DNA of 64,000 nucleotides from Rhodococcus spongiicola (GCF_004011835.1 NZ_RKLN01000005.1:62001-126000); one strand, 5' to 3'; positions 46,850 to 57,220 are shown, counted from the stretch's first letter. Notes: generated from the sequence alone by a model not told the origin. Numbers and translations are program-made.

Positions 46850-47034
46850 TCGGTCGGCCGATCGAGCCGGCCGACCAATCTGGGTTCACATGACATGCGC
46901 GCCACCCCGTGCGGACCGTTCACAGCCTGTAGCAACAACCTGTGACGGAACCGTTGGGCAGCGCGCAGCGCCTGAGTAACCCCAGAAACTTTAGTGTACT
47001 TGAACGACCGGATCAAACCCAATCCGCTCGGCGC

Positions 47035-47460
47035 TCAGGCCAAGCGGACCGTTGCCGTGGCTCGTCCGAAAATCCTACGACCCTCGGATTTCGCCACGAT
47101 CGCGACTACCGCGGTCTTGCTTTCGGCGTCCACCGACTTGATCTTGCCGGTGAACTGCACTTCGGCGGCCTTGTCGGCCGCCACATACACCGGGCTGGTG
47201 AACCGAACGTTGTATTCGGTCACGGCACCCGGATCGCCGAGCCAGGACGAGACGAATCCGCCACCCAGACCCATGGTGAGCATTCCGTGCGCGACGACGT
47301 CCGGCAGGCCCGCAAGACGGGCCACGTGGTCACTCCAGTGGATCGGGTTGGGGTCGCCCGACACGCCGGCGTAGTTGACGAGGTTGCCACGGGTCAGGGT
47401 AACGACGCGTTCGGGCAGTTCGTCACCGACAGCGACGTCCTCGAACCTACGAAGCGACAT
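47035..47460 (-). CDS. hadB: (3R)-hydroxyacyl-ACP dehydratase subunit HadB
   Basis: A 141-residue hotdog protein of the FAS-II dehydratase that works with HadA in mycolic acid synthesis. The catalytic dyad sits in the motif GDPNPIHWSD (Asp36 and His41), followed by VVAHGMLTMGLGGGF. ATG 47460 overlaps the hadA stop by 14 bases, as usual for hadAB. No hadC follows; tRNA-Trp is next. Confidence 0.93.
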   Translation of the reverse strand: MSLRRFEDVAVGDELPERVVTLTRGNLVNYAGVSGDPNPIHWSDHVARLAGLPDVVAHGMLTMGLGGGFVSSWLGDPGAVTEYNVRFTSPVYVAADKAAEVQFTGKIKSVDAESKTAVVAIVAKSEGRRIFGRATATVRLA

Positions 47461-47995
47461 GCATCATCACATCCCTGACCGCGTGGGCGATGTTGTCGTC
47501 CACCTCACCCCCGGAGCGCGCAACAAGTGTGGTCCAGGTGGTCTGAACCGGTTCGCCGTTCAGATCGGAGGCGATGTTCTTGGTGACGATGATGTCACTG
47601 CCGGCAACCTGGCGGAACGACTCCAGGTAGATGTCGGCGATCAGGCGATCGCCGGCCTTCAGCGGCCGGTGGAACACGAACCTTTGATCGGTCTGCATGA
47701 TCTGGCTGAGGTCGTAGCCTGTGACGATCTCCTCGAACAGCCTGCGCTGGGCGAGCATACCGAGGACCGACAGGAAGGTCAGCGGTGCGACGAGGCCGTC
47801 GTATCCGAGGCCCTGGGCCGCTTCCTCGTCGTGATGAGCGGGATGGTCGTCGAGCACGGCGCGGGCGTACTCGCGAATCTTCTCCCTGCCGATTTCGTAG
47901 AAGTCGCTCACGCGATAGTGGTGTCCCACCATCGCGGCCGCATGTGCGGCGGGATCGACCGTCAACTCGGCCTCTCTCACGACTGTCTCTGTCAC
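47447..47995 (-). CDS. hadA: (3R)-hydroxyacyl-ACP dehydratase subunit HadA
   Basis: A 182-residue hotdog protein forming the substrate-binding partner of HadB. Segments MVGHHYRVSDFYEIGREKIREYARAV, GLVAPLTFLSVLGMLAQRRLF and QRFVFHRPLKAGDRLIADIYLE are typical. It lacks the catalytic D...H pair, as expected. ATG 47995 lies 81 bases after rpmG in the same orientation. Confidence 0.92.
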   Translation of the reverse strand: MTETVVREAELTVDPAAHAAAMVGHHYRVSDFYEIGREKIREYARAVLDDHPAHHDEEAAQGLGYDGLVAPLTFLSVLGMLAQRRLFEEIVTGYDLSQIMQTDQRFVFHRPLKAGDRLIADIYLESFRQVAGSDIIVTKNIASDLNGEPVQTTWTTLVARSGGEVDDNIAHAVRDVMMHVAS

Positions 47996-48076
47996 GGCAA
48001 TACCCCCCTGTCGACGCCATCCATTAGGGCAGTCTGTCAGTGAACGCGACGCGCGAGCGTCAACTACGAGAAGAAA

Positions 48077-48244
48077 CTACTTGGACTCGCGATGAGCTCG
48101 GTGAGTTCCGCAGTTCGGGCAGAACTTCTTCAGCTCGAGGCGATCGGGATCGTTGCGACGGTTCTTCTTGGTGATGTAGTTGCGGTGCTTGCACACCTCG
48201 CAGGCCAAGGTGATCTTCGGCCGAACATCAGTCGAGGAGGCCAC
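48077..48244 (-). CDS. rpmG: 50S ribosomal protein L33
   Basis: A 55-residue gene below the usual ORF cut-off. GTG 48244 gives [20 protein letters not shown], then [21 protein letters not shown] and [14 protein letters not shown]. Two CxxC pairs (CEVC and CPNC) make this the zinc-binding form of L33. It lies between tRNA-Met and hadA as in mycobacteria. Confidence 0.95.
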   Translation of the reverse strand: MASSTDVRPKITLACEVCKHRNYITKKNRRNDPDRLELKKFCPNCGTHRAHRESK

Positions 48245-48306
48245 TGGACGCCTTCTTTCGCGTGAATCTGATCAGAAATCGATCAGGATGGATCATTCAT
48301 CTTGTG

Positions 48307-48379
48307 TAGCGGTGACCGGACTTGAACCGGCGACGCAACGATTATGAGTCGTTTGCTCTACCAACTGAGCTACACCGCC
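48307..48379 (-). tRNA. metT: tRNA-Met (CAT anticodon)
   Basis: Acceptor GGCGGTG with CACCGCT (one G-T pair), D-arm GCTC...GAGC, anticodon arm ACGAC/ATCGT-type stem with loop CTCATAA (anticodon CAT), T-arm GCCGGTTCAAGTCCGGT. The pattern is that of an elongator Met tRNA. CCA is not encoded. Confidence 0.93.
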
Positions 48380-48424
48380 TCGGTGTCGAGTGTCGCGCTA
48401 AAACGGCGGCACCACAATCCAGCG

Positions 48425-48497
48425 AGCCCCCTGACGGAATCGAACCGTCGACCTTTTCCTTACCATGGAAACGCTCTGCCGACTGAGCTAAGGGGGC
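48425..48497 (-). tRNA. thrT: tRNA-Thr (GGT anticodon)
   Basis: Acceptor GCCCCCT pairs with AGGGGGC; anticodon stem TTTCC/GGAAA with loop ATGGTAA gives anticodon GGT; T-arm GACGGTTCGATTCCGTC. Discriminator T. It is 45 bases from tRNA-Met and probably co-transcribed with it and rpmG. Confidence 0.95.
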
Positions 48498-48735
48498 GCG
48501 GCTTCACTGCGCACCCCGTGCGCTGAAGCCTCCAGAAGATTACACAGACCTTTACCCCAGCACCAAATTTGCTGGTCAAGATAGGTGAATCCTCGCCACT
48601 ACGATATCGGGTCACAGCGGCCCTTTGCCCTCGCCGGCCCCACGACGAGAAGGGCGGCCTCCTTACCGGGCGACGACCACAGTGCCGACGACCCAGGGCG
48701 GACGACGAGAGCTCGACGACTGGGCGCCGAAAACA

Positions 48736-48771
48736 GTTCAGCCCCGGAACTTTTCAGTACCGGGGCTGAAC
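48736..48771 (-). terminator. terminator after tRNA-Tyr
   Basis: GTTCAGCCCCGG and CCGGGGCTGAAC form a perfect 12-bp stem with a 12-base loop; TGTTTTC follows on the transcript. It begins four bases after the tRNA-Tyr 3' end. The 238 bases between it and tRNA-Thr should hold the next promoter; no gene is seen there. Confidence 0.85.
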
Positions 48772-48774
48772 TGG

Positions 48775-48857
48775 TGGCAGGTGTAGGATTCGAACCTACG
48801 TAGGCGTAAGCCGACGGATTTACAGTCCGCTCCCATTGGCCGCTCGGGCAACCTGCC
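48775..48857 (-). tRNA. tyrT: tRNA-Tyr (GTA anticodon)
   Basis: A class II tRNA with long variable arm. Acceptor GGCAGGT/ACCTGCC, anticodon stem GCGGA/TCCGT with loop CTGTAAA (anticodon GTA), variable arm CGGCTTACGCCTACG region, T-arm GTAGGTTCGAATCCTAC. Discriminator A. It is a single-gene unit with its own terminator. Confidence 0.95.
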
Positions 48858-49025
48858 TTGACTGCGACCAGGGCACCTCGGCGCCCTGACGCGTATCGAA
48901 GAATACAACGAAGTCCCCCCGGATACGCAAACCGAGTGGATACGGGCGGTTGCGAACCGATAGCGTCGAGGCCAACCCGCCACTGCCCGTGGTGGGCTCG
49001 ACTGCTAGTGAAATAGGAGTGTGAA

Positions 49026-49517
49026 GTGGCTGATTCGTCCTTCGACGTGGTGAGCAAGGTTGACCGTCAAGAGGTAGACAACGCTCTGCATCAGGCCGCG
49101 AAGGAGTTGGGCACCCGGTTCGATTTCCGGAACACCGGGGCGAGCATCGAGTGGTCCGGCGAGGAGTCGATCGCACTGAGTGCCGAGACCGAGGAGCGCC
49201 TCCTGGCGGCGCTCGAGGTGTTCAAGGAGAAGCTGATTCGCCGCGACATCTCGCTGAAGGCGTTCGATGCCGGGGAGCCCTCACAGTCCGGCAAGATCTA
49301 CAAGCTGAGCGGATCCCTGGTCCAGGGCATCAGCAGCGAGAACGCCAAGAAGATCTCGAAGAAGATCCGCGACGAGGGCCCCAAGGGCGTCAAGGCGCAG
49401 ATTCAGGGCGACGAGCTGCGTGTGACCAGTAAGAAGCGTGACGACCTACAGGCGGTCATCACGCTTCTGAAGAACGAGGACTTCGGTATCGCCCTGCAGT
49501 TCGTCAACTATCGCTAG
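49026..49517 (+). CDS. yajQ: YajQ-family nucleotide-binding protein
   Basis: A 163-residue cytoplasmic protein of two ferredoxin-like domains. Starts [20 protein letters not shown], with [15 protein letters not shown] and the end [19 protein letters not shown], all YajQ hallmarks. Some members bind cyclic di-GMP. GTG 49026 is preceded by AGGAGTGTGAA. It is monocistronic and convergent with htpX. Confidence 0.95.
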   Translation: MADSSFDVVSKVDRQEVDNALHQAAKELGTRFDFRNTGASIEWSGEESIALSAETEERLLAALEVFKEKLIRRDISLKAFDAGEPSQSGKIYKLSGSLVQGISSENAKKISKKIRDEGPKGVKAQIQGDELRVTSKKRDDLQAVITLLKNEDFGIALQFVNYR

Positions 49518-49534
49518 GGCAGCTGCGACGGCCA

Positions 49535-49575
49535 CGGTGCGCGCCCCCAGCTGTGACGGTTGAGCGCGCACCGTC
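49535..49575. terminator. shared terminator of yajQ and htpX
   Basis: ACGGTGCGCGC and GCGCGCACCGT form a perfect 11-bp stem with a 19-base loop between two convergent genes. It starts 18 bases after the yajQ stop and touches the htpX end. Confidence 0.7.
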
Positions 49576-49577
49576 CG

Positions 49578-50441
49578 TCAGCGCATCCCTGCCATTCGCT
49601 CGAGTCGCTCGATGCGGTCGGCCATCGGTGGGTGCGTGGAGAAGAGCTTGCTGACCCGCTCGCCGGCGCGGAACGGGTTGGCGATCATCATGTGCGACTG
49701 GGCCGCGATCTTCGGTTCCGGCGGTAGCGGCGCTGCCTGGGTGCCGCGTTCGAGTTTGCGCAGCGCCGACGCGAGCGCCAGCGGATCCCCCGTGAGTTCG
49801 GCGCCGGACTGGTCGGCCTGGTATTCCCGCGATCGAGACACCGCCAGCTTGACGATGGTCGCCGCGATCGGACCGAGCAGCGATACCACCAGAAGCGCTA
49901 GCGGATTGGCGCCACCCTGTCCACGCCCGCCGAACAGGTTCGCGAAGATCGCCATGTTCGCCAGGCCCGAGATGATGGCTGCCATCGCACCTGCAACCGA
50001 CGAGATCAGGATGTCGCGGTTGTAGACGTGTGAGAGTTCATGACCGAGCACGGCGCGCAGTTCTCGCTCGTCGAGGATGTCGAGGATGCCACTCGTACAG
50101 CACACCGCCGCGTGCCGAGGATTGCGACCGGTCGCGAACGCATTGGGTGCTGCGGTGGGACTGATGTACAGCCGCGGCATCGGTTGGTGAGCGGTGGTCG
50201 CGAGTTCGCGGACGATCTTGTAGATGACGGGTGCCTGAACCTCGGTAATCGGCTGGGCACGCATCGCCCGCAGCGCGAGCTTGTCGCTGTTGAAGTAGGC
50301 CCACGCGTTGGTCGCCACAGCCAGAAAGATCGCGAAGATCAGGATGGTCTGGTTCTGGAACAGTGAGCCGATGAAGATGATGAGCGCCGACATGCCGACC
50401 AGCAGGCCGAACGTCTTGGCACCGTTTGCGTAGCCGTGCAC
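49578..50441 (-). CDS. htpX: zinc metalloprotease HtpX
   Basis: A 287-residue membrane-bound M48 protease for quality control. The zinc motif is HELSH, followed by the third ligand in [11 protein letters not shown]. Two N-terminal helices ([38 protein letters not shown]) and two after the active site are visible. GTG 50441 gives the usual start ([12 protein letters not shown]); GTG 50444 is one codon longer. Ends [16 protein letters not shown]. Confidence 0.92.
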   Translation of the reverse strand: MHGYANGAKTFGLLVGMSALIIFIGSLFQNQTILIFAIFLAVATNAWAYFNSDKLALRAMRAQPITEVQAPVIYKIVRELATTAHQPMPRLYISPTAAPNAFATGRNPRHAAVCCTSGILDILDERELRAVLGHELSHVYNRDILISSVAGAMAAIISGLANMAIFANLFGGRGQGGANPLALLVVSLLGPIAATIVKLAVSRSREYQADQSGAELTGDPLALASALRKLERGTQAAPLPPEPKIAAQSHMMIANPFRAGERVSKLFSTHPPMADRIERLERMAGMR

Positions 50442-50555
50442 CACTCGCCTCTTCCCTGTCCAGCACCGCCCCAATGCGGGAACGGCCCTGACACTACAAC
50501 GAACCAGCCCGGGATCACGGTTCCCGCGCTGGTTCGAAGACTGTTCAGTAGGTGA

Positions 50556-51584
50556 TCAGCCGACGCGTTCGACGGTGTAGTCCACGAGCCGGACCAGCGC
50601 CTCGTTGGCCGGCCCCTGCGGCAACAGGGCGAGTTCGGCCCGAGCCCGGTCGGCGTACTCACCAAGTTTCGCCTTGGCTGCGGTCATGCCCGCCGAACGC
50701 TCCAGCAGGGCGAGCGCCTCGGCGAGGTCTGCGTCGTCGGTGACCGGACCATCGAGCAGCACCCGCAGCCGATCGGCCTCAGGACCGTCCTCGTGCAGCG
50801 CATACAGCACGGGCAGCGTATGGACGCCCTCACGGAGGTCGGTGCCGGGCGTCTTGCCGGACTGCGCGGACACCGACGAGATGTCGATGATGTCGTCGGC
50901 AATCTGGAACGCGGTGCCTACAGCGTCGCCCAACCGCTCGAGTCGGGCGATCTGGTCGGCGTCCGCGCCGGAGCAGGTGCCGCCGAACCGGCCGCTGGCG
51001 GCAATCAGGGATCCGGTCTTCTCCCACACGACTTGGAGGTAGTGCTCGACCGGGTCCTTCTTGTCGCGGGCGCCGATCGTCTCGCGCATCTGGCCGGTGA
51101 CAAGCTCCGCGAACGTCTCGGCGATGATCCGCACGGCCTCCGGGCCGAGCGTGGATACCAGTCGTGAGGCGTGCGCGAAAAGGTAGTCGCCGGCGAGGAT
51201 CGCGATGCTGTTGCTCCATCGGGCGTTGGCGCTGGGCGCGCCGCGTCGCATTGCGGCCTCGTCCATGACGTCGTCGTGATACAGCGTCGCCAGGTGGACG
51301 AGCTCGACGACGGTGGCTGCGGTGACCACGTCCGGGTCGGCGCCCTTGGGTCCGAGCTGTGCGGTCAGGACGGTGAACAGTGGGCGGAACCGCTTGCCGC
51401 CCGCCTTCGCGAGGTGCAGAGCCGCCTCGGTCAGAAAGTCCTCACCGTCGGACAGTTCACTGACCAAGAGCTCCTCGACACGGGTGAGCCGGTCGCGCAC
51501 CAGATCAGCAAGCTGCTGGTCGCCGAGATCCACTCCGGCAATGACAGTGCTCGGCCCCTCAGTGCTCACGATGCCAGTACTCAT
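50556..51584 (-). CDS. polyprenyl diphosphate synthase (menaquinone side chain type)
   Basis: A trans-isoprenyl synthase of about 342 residues that builds the long prenyl chain of menaquinone. First Asp-rich motif DDVMD in LATLYHDDVMDEAAMRRGAPS, second DDIID in AFQIADDIIDISS; GGKRFRPLF binds IPP. The start is uncertain: ATG 51584 (MSTGIVSTEG) is used, but GTG at 51569 or the GTG before DLGDQQLADLV may be real. It is divergent from menJ; in Mycobacterium the same pair is grcC1-menJ. Confidence 0.88.
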   Translation of the reverse strand: MSTGIVSTEGPSTVIAGVDLGDQQLADLVRDRLTRVEELLVSELSDGEDFLTEAALHLAKAGGKRFRPLFTVLTAQLGPKGADPDVVTAATVVELVHLATLYHDDVMDEAAMRRGAPSANARWSNSIAILAGDYLFAHASRLVSTLGPEAVRIIAETFAELVTGQMRETIGARDKKDPVEHYLQVVWEKTGSLIAASGRFGGTCSGADADQIARLERLGDAVGTAFQIADDIIDISSVSAQSGKTPGTDLREGVHTLPVLYALHEDGPEADRLRVLLDGPVTDDADLAEALALLERSAGMTAAKAKLGEYADRARAELALLPQGPANEALVRLVDYTVERVG

Positions 51585-51696
51585 TCCTGTAGTCGGTGAC
51601 GCCTCGGTTACCACGGTAGTGAACCTAGCGTTACCACCAGCGATCGCCTCACCTGCCCTCGGCGCAGTCGGCCATCTCGACTGAGAACATACTGGG

Positions 51697-52971
51697 GTGG
51701 TGGCCGAACATTCCCCGAACGCTGGGTTCAGCGACGTACCGAAGCTCCCCTCGAGCACGGAGGTGCTGGTAGTCGGCGCAGGTCCGGCGGGTTCCGCGGC
51801 AGCGGCCTGGGCCGCGCGCGACGGCCGCGACGTACTCCTCGTCGACGCGGCGACGTTCCCGCGGGACAAGACATGTGGTGACGGTCTGACGCCGCGGGCG
51901 GTCGCCGAACTCGATCTCCTCGGCCTTGGTGGCTGGGTTCGCGAATGTACGGTCAACCGAGGTCTGCGCCTGACTGGCTGGGGCCGGGAGTTGCGGTTGC
52001 CGTGGCCCGGAGGCACCCTCCCGACCGTCGGCAGCGCGGTCCCCCGAGCCGAGCTCGACAACCGCCTGCGCCTGGCGGCGATCGAGTCGGGTGCGCAAAT
52101 GGTGGAGGGCGCCAAGGCTGTCGGGGTCGAGCGTGACGGCAATCGGGTGCGCGCGGTGACATTGAAGACCGCCGCCGGCCCGCGCACAGTCACGTGCGAG
52201 AAGCTCGTCGTCGCGGACGGCGTCCGATCGCCGCTCGGCAAGCAGCTGGGCCGGGAGTGGCATCGCGACACCACGTACGGGGTCGCGGCGCGTGCGTACG
52301 TATCGTCTGGTCGCCACGATGATCCATGGATCACGTCGCACTTGGAGTTGCGCGACGATTCCGGCACCCTGCAGCCCGGCTACGGCTGGGTGTTCCCGCT
52401 CGGTACCGGTGCGGTCAACATCGGCGTCGGGACGCTCGCGACGGCCAAACGGCCGACGGCGGGCGCGCTCCGACCGCTGCTCGAGCTGTACGCGATGCAG
52501 CGCCGCGCCGAGTGGCAGCTGGCCGGTGATGTGCATTCGGTGGCGTCGGCGTTGCTGCCGATGGGCGGAGCCGTGTCGAACGTGGCGGGCCGCAATTGGG
52601 CATTGATCGGCGATGCGGCGGCGTGTGTGAACCCGCTCAACGGTGAAGGTATCGACTACGGGCTCGAGGGTGGGCGTTTGGTGTCCCGCGCGCTCGCCGA
52701 CGACGATTTGACCGAGGTGTGGCCGGCGATCCTGCGTGACCAGTACGGCAGGGCGTTCTCGATCGCACGCCGCCTCGCGGGACTACTGACGCTGGCGCGT
52801 TTCCTGCCGGCGTCGGGTCCGGTCGCGATGCGCTCGCGGGCGATAATGACCGTCGCGGTGCGGGTGATGGGCAATCTCGTGACCGAGGAGGACGCCGACG
52901 TCGTGGCTCGTGCCTGGCGGGCGTCCGGTGGGGCGTCGCTGCGGCTGGATTCCCGGCCGCCGTTCAGCTGA
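51697..52971 (+). CDS. menJ: geranylgeranyl-reductase-family menaquinone reductase
   Basis: A 424-residue FAD enzyme. The N-terminal Rossmann motif reads VLVVGAGPAGSAAAAWAARDG, the family motif is CGDGLTPRAV, and the second FAD motif is LIGDAAACVNPLNGEGIDYGLEGG. MenJ partially saturates the beta-isoprene of menaquinone in mycobacteria; position next to the prenyl synthase and menG supports that role. GTG 51697 starts it. Confidence 0.85.
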   Translation: MVAEHSPNAGFSDVPKLPSSTEVLVVGAGPAGSAAAAWAARDGRDVLLVDAATFPRDKTCGDGLTPRAVAELDLLGLGGWVRECTVNRGLRLTGWGRELRLPWPGGTLPTVGSAVPRAELDNRLRLAAIESGAQMVEGAKAVGVERDGNRVRAVTLKTAAGPRTVTCEKLVVADGVRSPLGKQLGREWHRDTTYGVAARAYVSSGRHDDPWITSHLELRDDSGTLQPGYGWVFPLGTGAVNIGVGTLATAKRPTAGALRPLLELYAMQRRAEWQLAGDVHSVASALLPMGGAVSNVAGRNWALIGDAAACVNPLNGEGIDYGLEGGRLVSRALADDDLTEVWPAILRDQYGRAFSIARRLAGLLTLARFLPASGPVAMRSRAIMTVAVRVMGNLVTEEDADVVARAWRASGGASLRLDSRPPFS

Positions 52972-53007
52972 GCAGGGTCACCCGATGGTCACCGGATGTA
53001 AGTGCGA

Positions 53008-53703
53008 TCACCGTGTCGCACGGTGCAGCGCGACGATGCCGCCGGAGAGGTTGCGCCACTGCACCTTCTTCCAGCCGGCGGCCTCGATCCGTCGGGCAAG
53101 TTCCTCCTGCGCGGGCCACTCTCGGATCGACTCGGCAAGGTAGACGTAGGCGTCGGGGTTGCTGCTGACTGCGCGCGCGACCTGCGGCAGCGCCTTCATC
53201 AGGTACTCCATGTAGACGGTGCGGAACGGGCCGAACACCGGCGTGGAGAACTCGCACACGACGAGACGACCACCGGGTTTGGTGACGCGCGCAATCTCCC
53301 GCAGGCCGGCATCGAAGTCGGAGACATTGCGCAACCCGAACGAGATCGTGGCGGCGTCGAAGACGCCGTCGGCGTACGGCAGGTGCATCGCGTCGCCGGC
53401 GACCATCGGGACACGGCGACCGATGCCGGCTGCGAGCATGCCCTTGGAGAAATCCGTGGCGACCACCCACGCGCCGGAGCGTCCCAGTTCGACCGTGGAG
53501 ATACCCGTTCCGGCAGCGAGATCGAGGACCCGCTCTCCGGGCTTAAGGTCGAGCGCCGCACGCGTAGCCTTGCGCCAACTGCGATCCTGGCCGAACGACA
53601 GGACCGTGTTCGTCAGGTCGTAGCGCTTGGCGACGCCGTCGAACATCGACGCGACCTCATGCGGCTTCTTGTCGAGCGAGGCCCGCGATCCATGTGTGTC
53701 TGC
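53008..53703 (-). CDS. menG: demethylmenaquinone methyltransferase (UbiE/MenG)
   Basis: A 231-residue SAM methyltransferase that adds the ring methyl in the last menaquinone step. It starts [30 protein letters not shown], with motif [13 protein letters not shown] and the UbiE signature [22 protein letters not shown] 53703 is chosen; the frame allows GTG 53724. It converges on menJ with a 36-base gap. Confidence 0.93.
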   Translation of the reverse strand, partial: ADTHGSRASLDKKPHEVASMFDGVAKRYDLTNTVLSFGQDRSWRKATRAALDLKPGERVLDLAAGTGISTVELGRSGAWVVATDFSKGMLAAGIGRRVPMVAGDAMHLPYADGVFDAATISFGLRNVSDFDAGLREIARVTKPGGRLVVCEFSTPVFGPFRTVYMEYLMKALPQVARAVSSNPDAYVYLAESIREWPAQEELARRIEAAGWKKVQWRNLSGGIVALHRATR

Positions 53704-53717
53704 CACGGTCGAAGACG

Positions 53718-54458
53718 CTACCAACCGGGTCGTTGCTGGACGGCTTCAGCCGCGTCCTCCGCCCCAACTGCGCCGTCCGACACAGGCTGGTCCGCAATCG
53801 GCGCGTTCCGACGAAGGGCGCGGGCTTTCCCTCGAGCCCACGGCACCAGCATGACGACCACCGCGGTCGTGACGGCGGACCCGACGACGGCTCCGGCGAC
53901 GACGTCGTGCGGGTAGTGCGCGCCCTGCACGACTCGGGCGAGCGCTACTACGGCTGCAAGAGCTATTACGAGACCACGCTGCATGGGTGAGAGCATTCGT
54001 ACGGAGGCGAGCACGATGGCGGCCGCAAGACCGAACGCGATGGCGGAGTGGTTGCTCGGGAACGACCAGTCGCTGACCGGGGGGCAGTTCGGAAGCGTCA
54101 GTTCTACATGGCACGGTCGCATCTCGCCGACGAAGACCTTGAGGACCTCGCTCAGGCCGTACGCGACCACCACGCCGAAGCCGCCCATCAACAGGTCTCC
54201 CAGATAGGACGAGCGGGTTCGCCACATCCGCACAGCGAGGACCGTGAAGATCGCGACGAGCACGAGCAGACCGCCGTCGGCGATCAGGTCGACGCCCGGC
54301 AGGTCCGACGTGCGCGGGACGATCGCGCGGTAGATCACTGCGCTGACGTCCTTCAGCAGGTAAAGGGCTACGACGACGACCGCCGCACCGATCAGCATCA
54401 TCCCCGCGCGTTCGGAACTCGCGGCGCTACCCCTACCCGCTTGCATTCGTATGAGCAT
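53718..54458 (-). CDS. PAP2-family phosphatase
   Basis: A 246-residue integral membrane phosphatase. The three catalytic motifs are [16 protein letters not shown] and [12 protein letters not shown]. About five to six membrane helices are visible. Such enzymes dephosphorylate lipid phosphates, for example undecaprenyl diphosphate. It lies directly upstream of menG; the close spacing (about 14 bases) suggests co-transcription. The mannosyltransferase gene found here in Mycobacterium is missing. Confidence 0.88.
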   Translation of the reverse strand: MLIRMQAGRGSAASSERAGMMLIGAAVVVVALYLLKDVSAVIYRAIVPRTSDLPGVDLIADGGLLVLVAIFTVLAVRMWRTRSSYLGDLLMGGFGVVVAYGLSEVLKVFVGEMRPCHVELTLPNCPPVSDWSFPSNHSAIAFGLAAAIVLASVRMLSPMQRGLVIALAAVVALARVVQGAHYPHDVVAGAVVGSAVTTAVVVMLVPWARGKARALRRNAPIADQPVSDGAVGAEDAAEAVQQRPGW

Positions 54459-54482
54459 AGGAAACCTTCCTGAGTGAATTTC

Positions 54483-54905
54483 TCAGGAACTTTCGGTGCG
54501 GGCTCGCCGGCGCAGCACGAGCAGCACCGGCAGGGCGACGAGCCACGTCCCGACGACAACCGATCCGCACGGCACGATCGCGACGCTCGCGTCGCGGCCG
54601 GCGACGCGCACGAGATCCGGTTCGCTGCGCGCGTACTCGACTTCGATGCGCTGCCCTGCGGTGAGTCTGGTCGGATAGAGCACCCCGAGCCGCGGGTTGT
54701 GGGTGATGCCATCGGGGGTGACGAAGCTGACCGCCGATCGCAGCGAACCCGCCGAGAGCACTTCGGCGGTCGCGGTACCCATGTCCGACTCGATGGTCCG
54801 GTCGTTGCGCCATGCCGCAAGCACGAGCAGGACCGCCAGCACCGAGATGCCGGTGGCCACAGCGACGACTCCGAGCAGCGCGCGGTGCGCGGTCCGGGGA
54901 CTCAC
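54483..54905 (-). CDS. DUF3592-type membrane protein
   Basis: A 140-residue protein with two membrane helices (LLGVVAVATGISVLAVLLVLAAW and VVVGTWLVALPVLLVLR) around a small extracytoplasmic beta domain (TATAEVLSAGSLRSAVSFVTPDG...VLYPTRLTAGQRIEVEYAR). This is the DUF3592 arrangement. GTG 54905 starts seven bases after the menD stop. The same neighbour is found downstream of menD in Mycobacterium; function unknown. Confidence 0.75.
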   Translation of the reverse strand: MSPRTAHRALLGVVAVATGISVLAVLLVLAAWRNDRTIESDMGTATAEVLSAGSLRSAVSFVTPDGITHNPRLGVLYPTRLTAGQRIEVEYARSEPDLVRVAGRDASVAIVPCGSVVVGTWLVALPVLLVLRRRARTESS

Positions 54906-54912
54906 GCCGGTC

Positions 54913-56559
54913 TCATAGTTGAGCCCGCACGGCGGCATGCAGTTCCCGCAGCACGGAACGATCGGTGACCACCTCGAGGACGCGGATGCCATCCGCGGGC
55001 GCGATGAGTGCGGCACCGAGATCGGCCAGAGCGACTCGGGTGTGTGGGACCCGGTACGCAGCACAAAGTGCGGCCAGGTCGATGCCGTGCGGTGTTCCGA
55101 AGACGCGGTCGAAGACGCCCGCATACTGCGGATCACCCTGTTCGAGCAGCTCGAAGATGCCGCCACCGTCGTCGTTGGCGACGACGATCGTCAAATCGGC
55201 CGGACGCGGCTCCCCGGGGCCGATGAGCAGGCCGGACGCGTCGTGCAGGAACGTCAGATCGCCGAGGAGGGCGACGGTGCGGCCCTCGGTCTCGTACGCG
55301 AGTGCCGCGCCGATGGCGGCGGAGACGGTGCCGTCGATGCCGGCGACACCACGGTTCGAGCGCACCTTCACGCCGGGCCGCGGGTAGCTGACCAGCGCGG
55401 CATCGCGCACCGGGTTCGACGCGCCCAGCAGCAACTGGTCACCACTGGAGAGGGCATCCATGACAGCGGCCGCCACATGCAGGCCCGTCGTCCGGGGGTG
55501 CGCGGCGAGCTGTGAGCGAACCGCCTTGTCGGCGTGCTCGGACAGGTGTCGGCAACGTTCGATCCATGCGGAGTCCGGGGCGCCGGACACGACGGCGCGG
55601 GTGCCGGTCCCGCGGACGTTGCCGGAGACGTCGGGCCAGCGCGGCCCGGTGGTGAGCGCGTACACCGCGACGGCAGGATCGGCGAGCAGCTTCGACACCG
55701 GACGATGCAGCGTGGGACGCCCGGTGACGATCGCCTGACGCGGCTTGATCTGCGACAACGCGAGCGGATGCAGCGGCAGCCCGTGCAGCGGCGCGGTGGG
55801 TTCGGCAACGGTCGGCAGCCCCGCCAGCTCGGGCCGATGCGCCGCGCCGTGCCCGGAGATGACGACGGTGTCGGGCGTGATGTCGATCTCCACCGGGACG
55901 TCGAGCGTCGCATGCACGGTCGTGGTCCACGCCGCGCCGTCGGGACGGCCCTGGGGGATCGGACCCTGGGCATGGACGTCCGGGACGAGTGGCTCGCGGA
56001 GCGGGATGTCGAAGTGGACGGGTCCGGCGTTGCCGGAGCGGGTGCCGCGGGCGGCTGCCAGCACGCGGCACACCGCGGATCGCCACTGGCTGTTCTGTTC
56101 GTCGAAGCGGATCCCTCGCAGCGACTCGTCGCCGGCCTCCTCGGCGAGCCCGAGGCTGATCGCGGCCCGGATCTGGCTGCCGAACAGGCCGAACTGCTCG
56201 ACGGTCTGGTTGGCGCCGGTGCCGAGCATCTCGTACGGGCGGTTGGCGCTGAGCACGATCAACGGCACCCGCGCGTAGTTCGCTTCGAGTACGGCCGGAC
56301 CGAGGTTCGCCACCGCGGTGCCCGAAGTCATGACGACCGGCACGGGGCGTCCGCCCGCGACCGCGAGACCGACCGCCAGGAATCCGGCGGTGCGCTCGTC
56401 GATGCGCATGTGCAGGCGAAGCCGCCCGGCGGCGTCGGCCGCGTGCAACGCGAAGGCGAGCGGCGCGTTGCGCGAACCCGGGCAGAGCACGGCCTCGCGC
56501 ACCCCGCCGCGGATCAGTTCGTCGACTACGGCTGCCGCTTGTGCGGTGGACGGGTTCAC
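54913..56559 (-). CDS. menD: SEPHCHC synthase (MenD)
   Basis: A 548-residue thiamine-diphosphate enzyme that joins 2-oxoglutarate to isochorismate. N-terminus [20 protein letters not shown] with [15 protein letters not shown] and [15 protein letters not shown]; the C-terminal ThDP motif lies around [13 protein letters not shown] and [16 protein letters not shown] 56559 is preceded by CTGGAGGAC. It is divergent from the flavin-reductase gene with 52 bases between. Confidence 0.95.
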   Translation of the reverse strand: MNPSTAQAAAVVDELIRGGVREAVLCPGSRNAPLAFALHAADAAGRLRLHMRIDERTAGFLAVGLAVAGGRPVPVVMTSGTAVANLGPAVLEANYARVPLIVLSANRPYEMLGTGANQTVEQFGLFGSQIRAAISLGLAEEAGDESLRGIRFDEQNSQWRSAVCRVLAAARGTRSGNAGPVHFDIPLREPLVPDVHAQGPIPQGRPDGAAWTTTVHATLDVPVEIDITPDTVVISGHGAAHRPELAGLPTVAEPTAPLHGLPLHPLALSQIKPRQAIVTGRPTLHRPVSKLLADPAVAVYALTTGPRWPDVSGNVRGTGTRAVVSGAPDSAWIERCRHLSEHADKAVRSQLAAHPRTTGLHVAAAVMDALSSGDQLLLGASNPVRDAALVSYPRPGVKVRSNRGVAGIDGTVSAAIGAALAYETEGRTVALLGDLTFLHDASGLLIGPGEPRPADLTIVVANDDGGGIFELLEQGDPQYAGVFDRVFGTPHGIDLAALCAAYRVPHTRVALADLGAALIAPADGIRVLEVVTDRSVLRELHAAVRAQL

Positions 56560-56611
56560 GTCCTCCAGAGTGCCAGGTGCGGCGACCCACCCGCCGGGAG
56601 GGGCTGCGACG

Positions 56612-57220
56612 ATGGTTGGCATGGTGCGCACGATCTTCGACCCAGCAGAGATGGAGCCGGGCAGCTTCTACCCGGTGTTGACCGCGTCGGTGCTGCCACG
56701 ACCGATCGCGTGGGTGTCGACGCTGTCCGCAGACGGAGTGCCGAATCTGGCGCCGTACAGCTTCTTCACGGTGTCGAGCGCGGAGCCGCCGGTGGTGCAG
56801 TTCACATCGGTCACCCGCAAGGACAGCCTGCGCAACGTGGAGGCCACCGGCGAGTTCGTCGTCAACCTGGCGTCCGAACCGATGGTCGAGCACGTCAACG
56901 CCAGCTCCGCCCCGTACGAGCCGGGCACGGACGAGTTCGCGGCTCTCGGCATCGCAACCGAGCCGAGCGAGCGGGTCCGACCGAAGCGGGTCGCGGACTC
57001 CCCCATCGCAATAGAGTGTCGGCTGCGACAGGTGATCGAGGTCGGGAACTCGTTCGTGGTGATGGGGGACGTGCTGGCGGTCGCGGTGCGGCCCGAGGCG
57101 ATCGCCGACGACGGACTTCCGAATTTCGCGGCACTGGCCCCTCTCAGCAGGCTCGGCCGCGACGAGTGGGGTACGCCGCCGCCGGTACGGCGGATCCCAC
57201 GCCCGGGACCACCTGGCTGA
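56612..57220 (+). CDS. flavin-reductase-like (FMN-binding split barrel) protein
   Basis: A 202-residue protein. [30 protein letters not shown] and [19 protein letters not shown] are typical of the flavin reductase-like family that binds FMN. ATG 56612 has GGGAGGGG at eight bases; ATG 56621 is an alternative. It is followed by the siderophore-interacting protein after 65 bases. The partner oxygenase, if any, is not here. Confidence 0.85.
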   Translation: MVGMVRTIFDPAEMEPGSFYPVLTASVLPRPIAWVSTLSADGVPNLAPYSFFTVSSAEPPVVQFTSVTRKDSLRNVEATGEFVVNLASEPMVEHVNASSAPYEPGTDEFAALGIATEPSERVRPKRVADSPIAIECRLRQVIEVGNSFVVMGDVLAVAVRPEAIADDGLPNFAALAPLSRLGRDEWGTPPPVRRIPRPGPPG

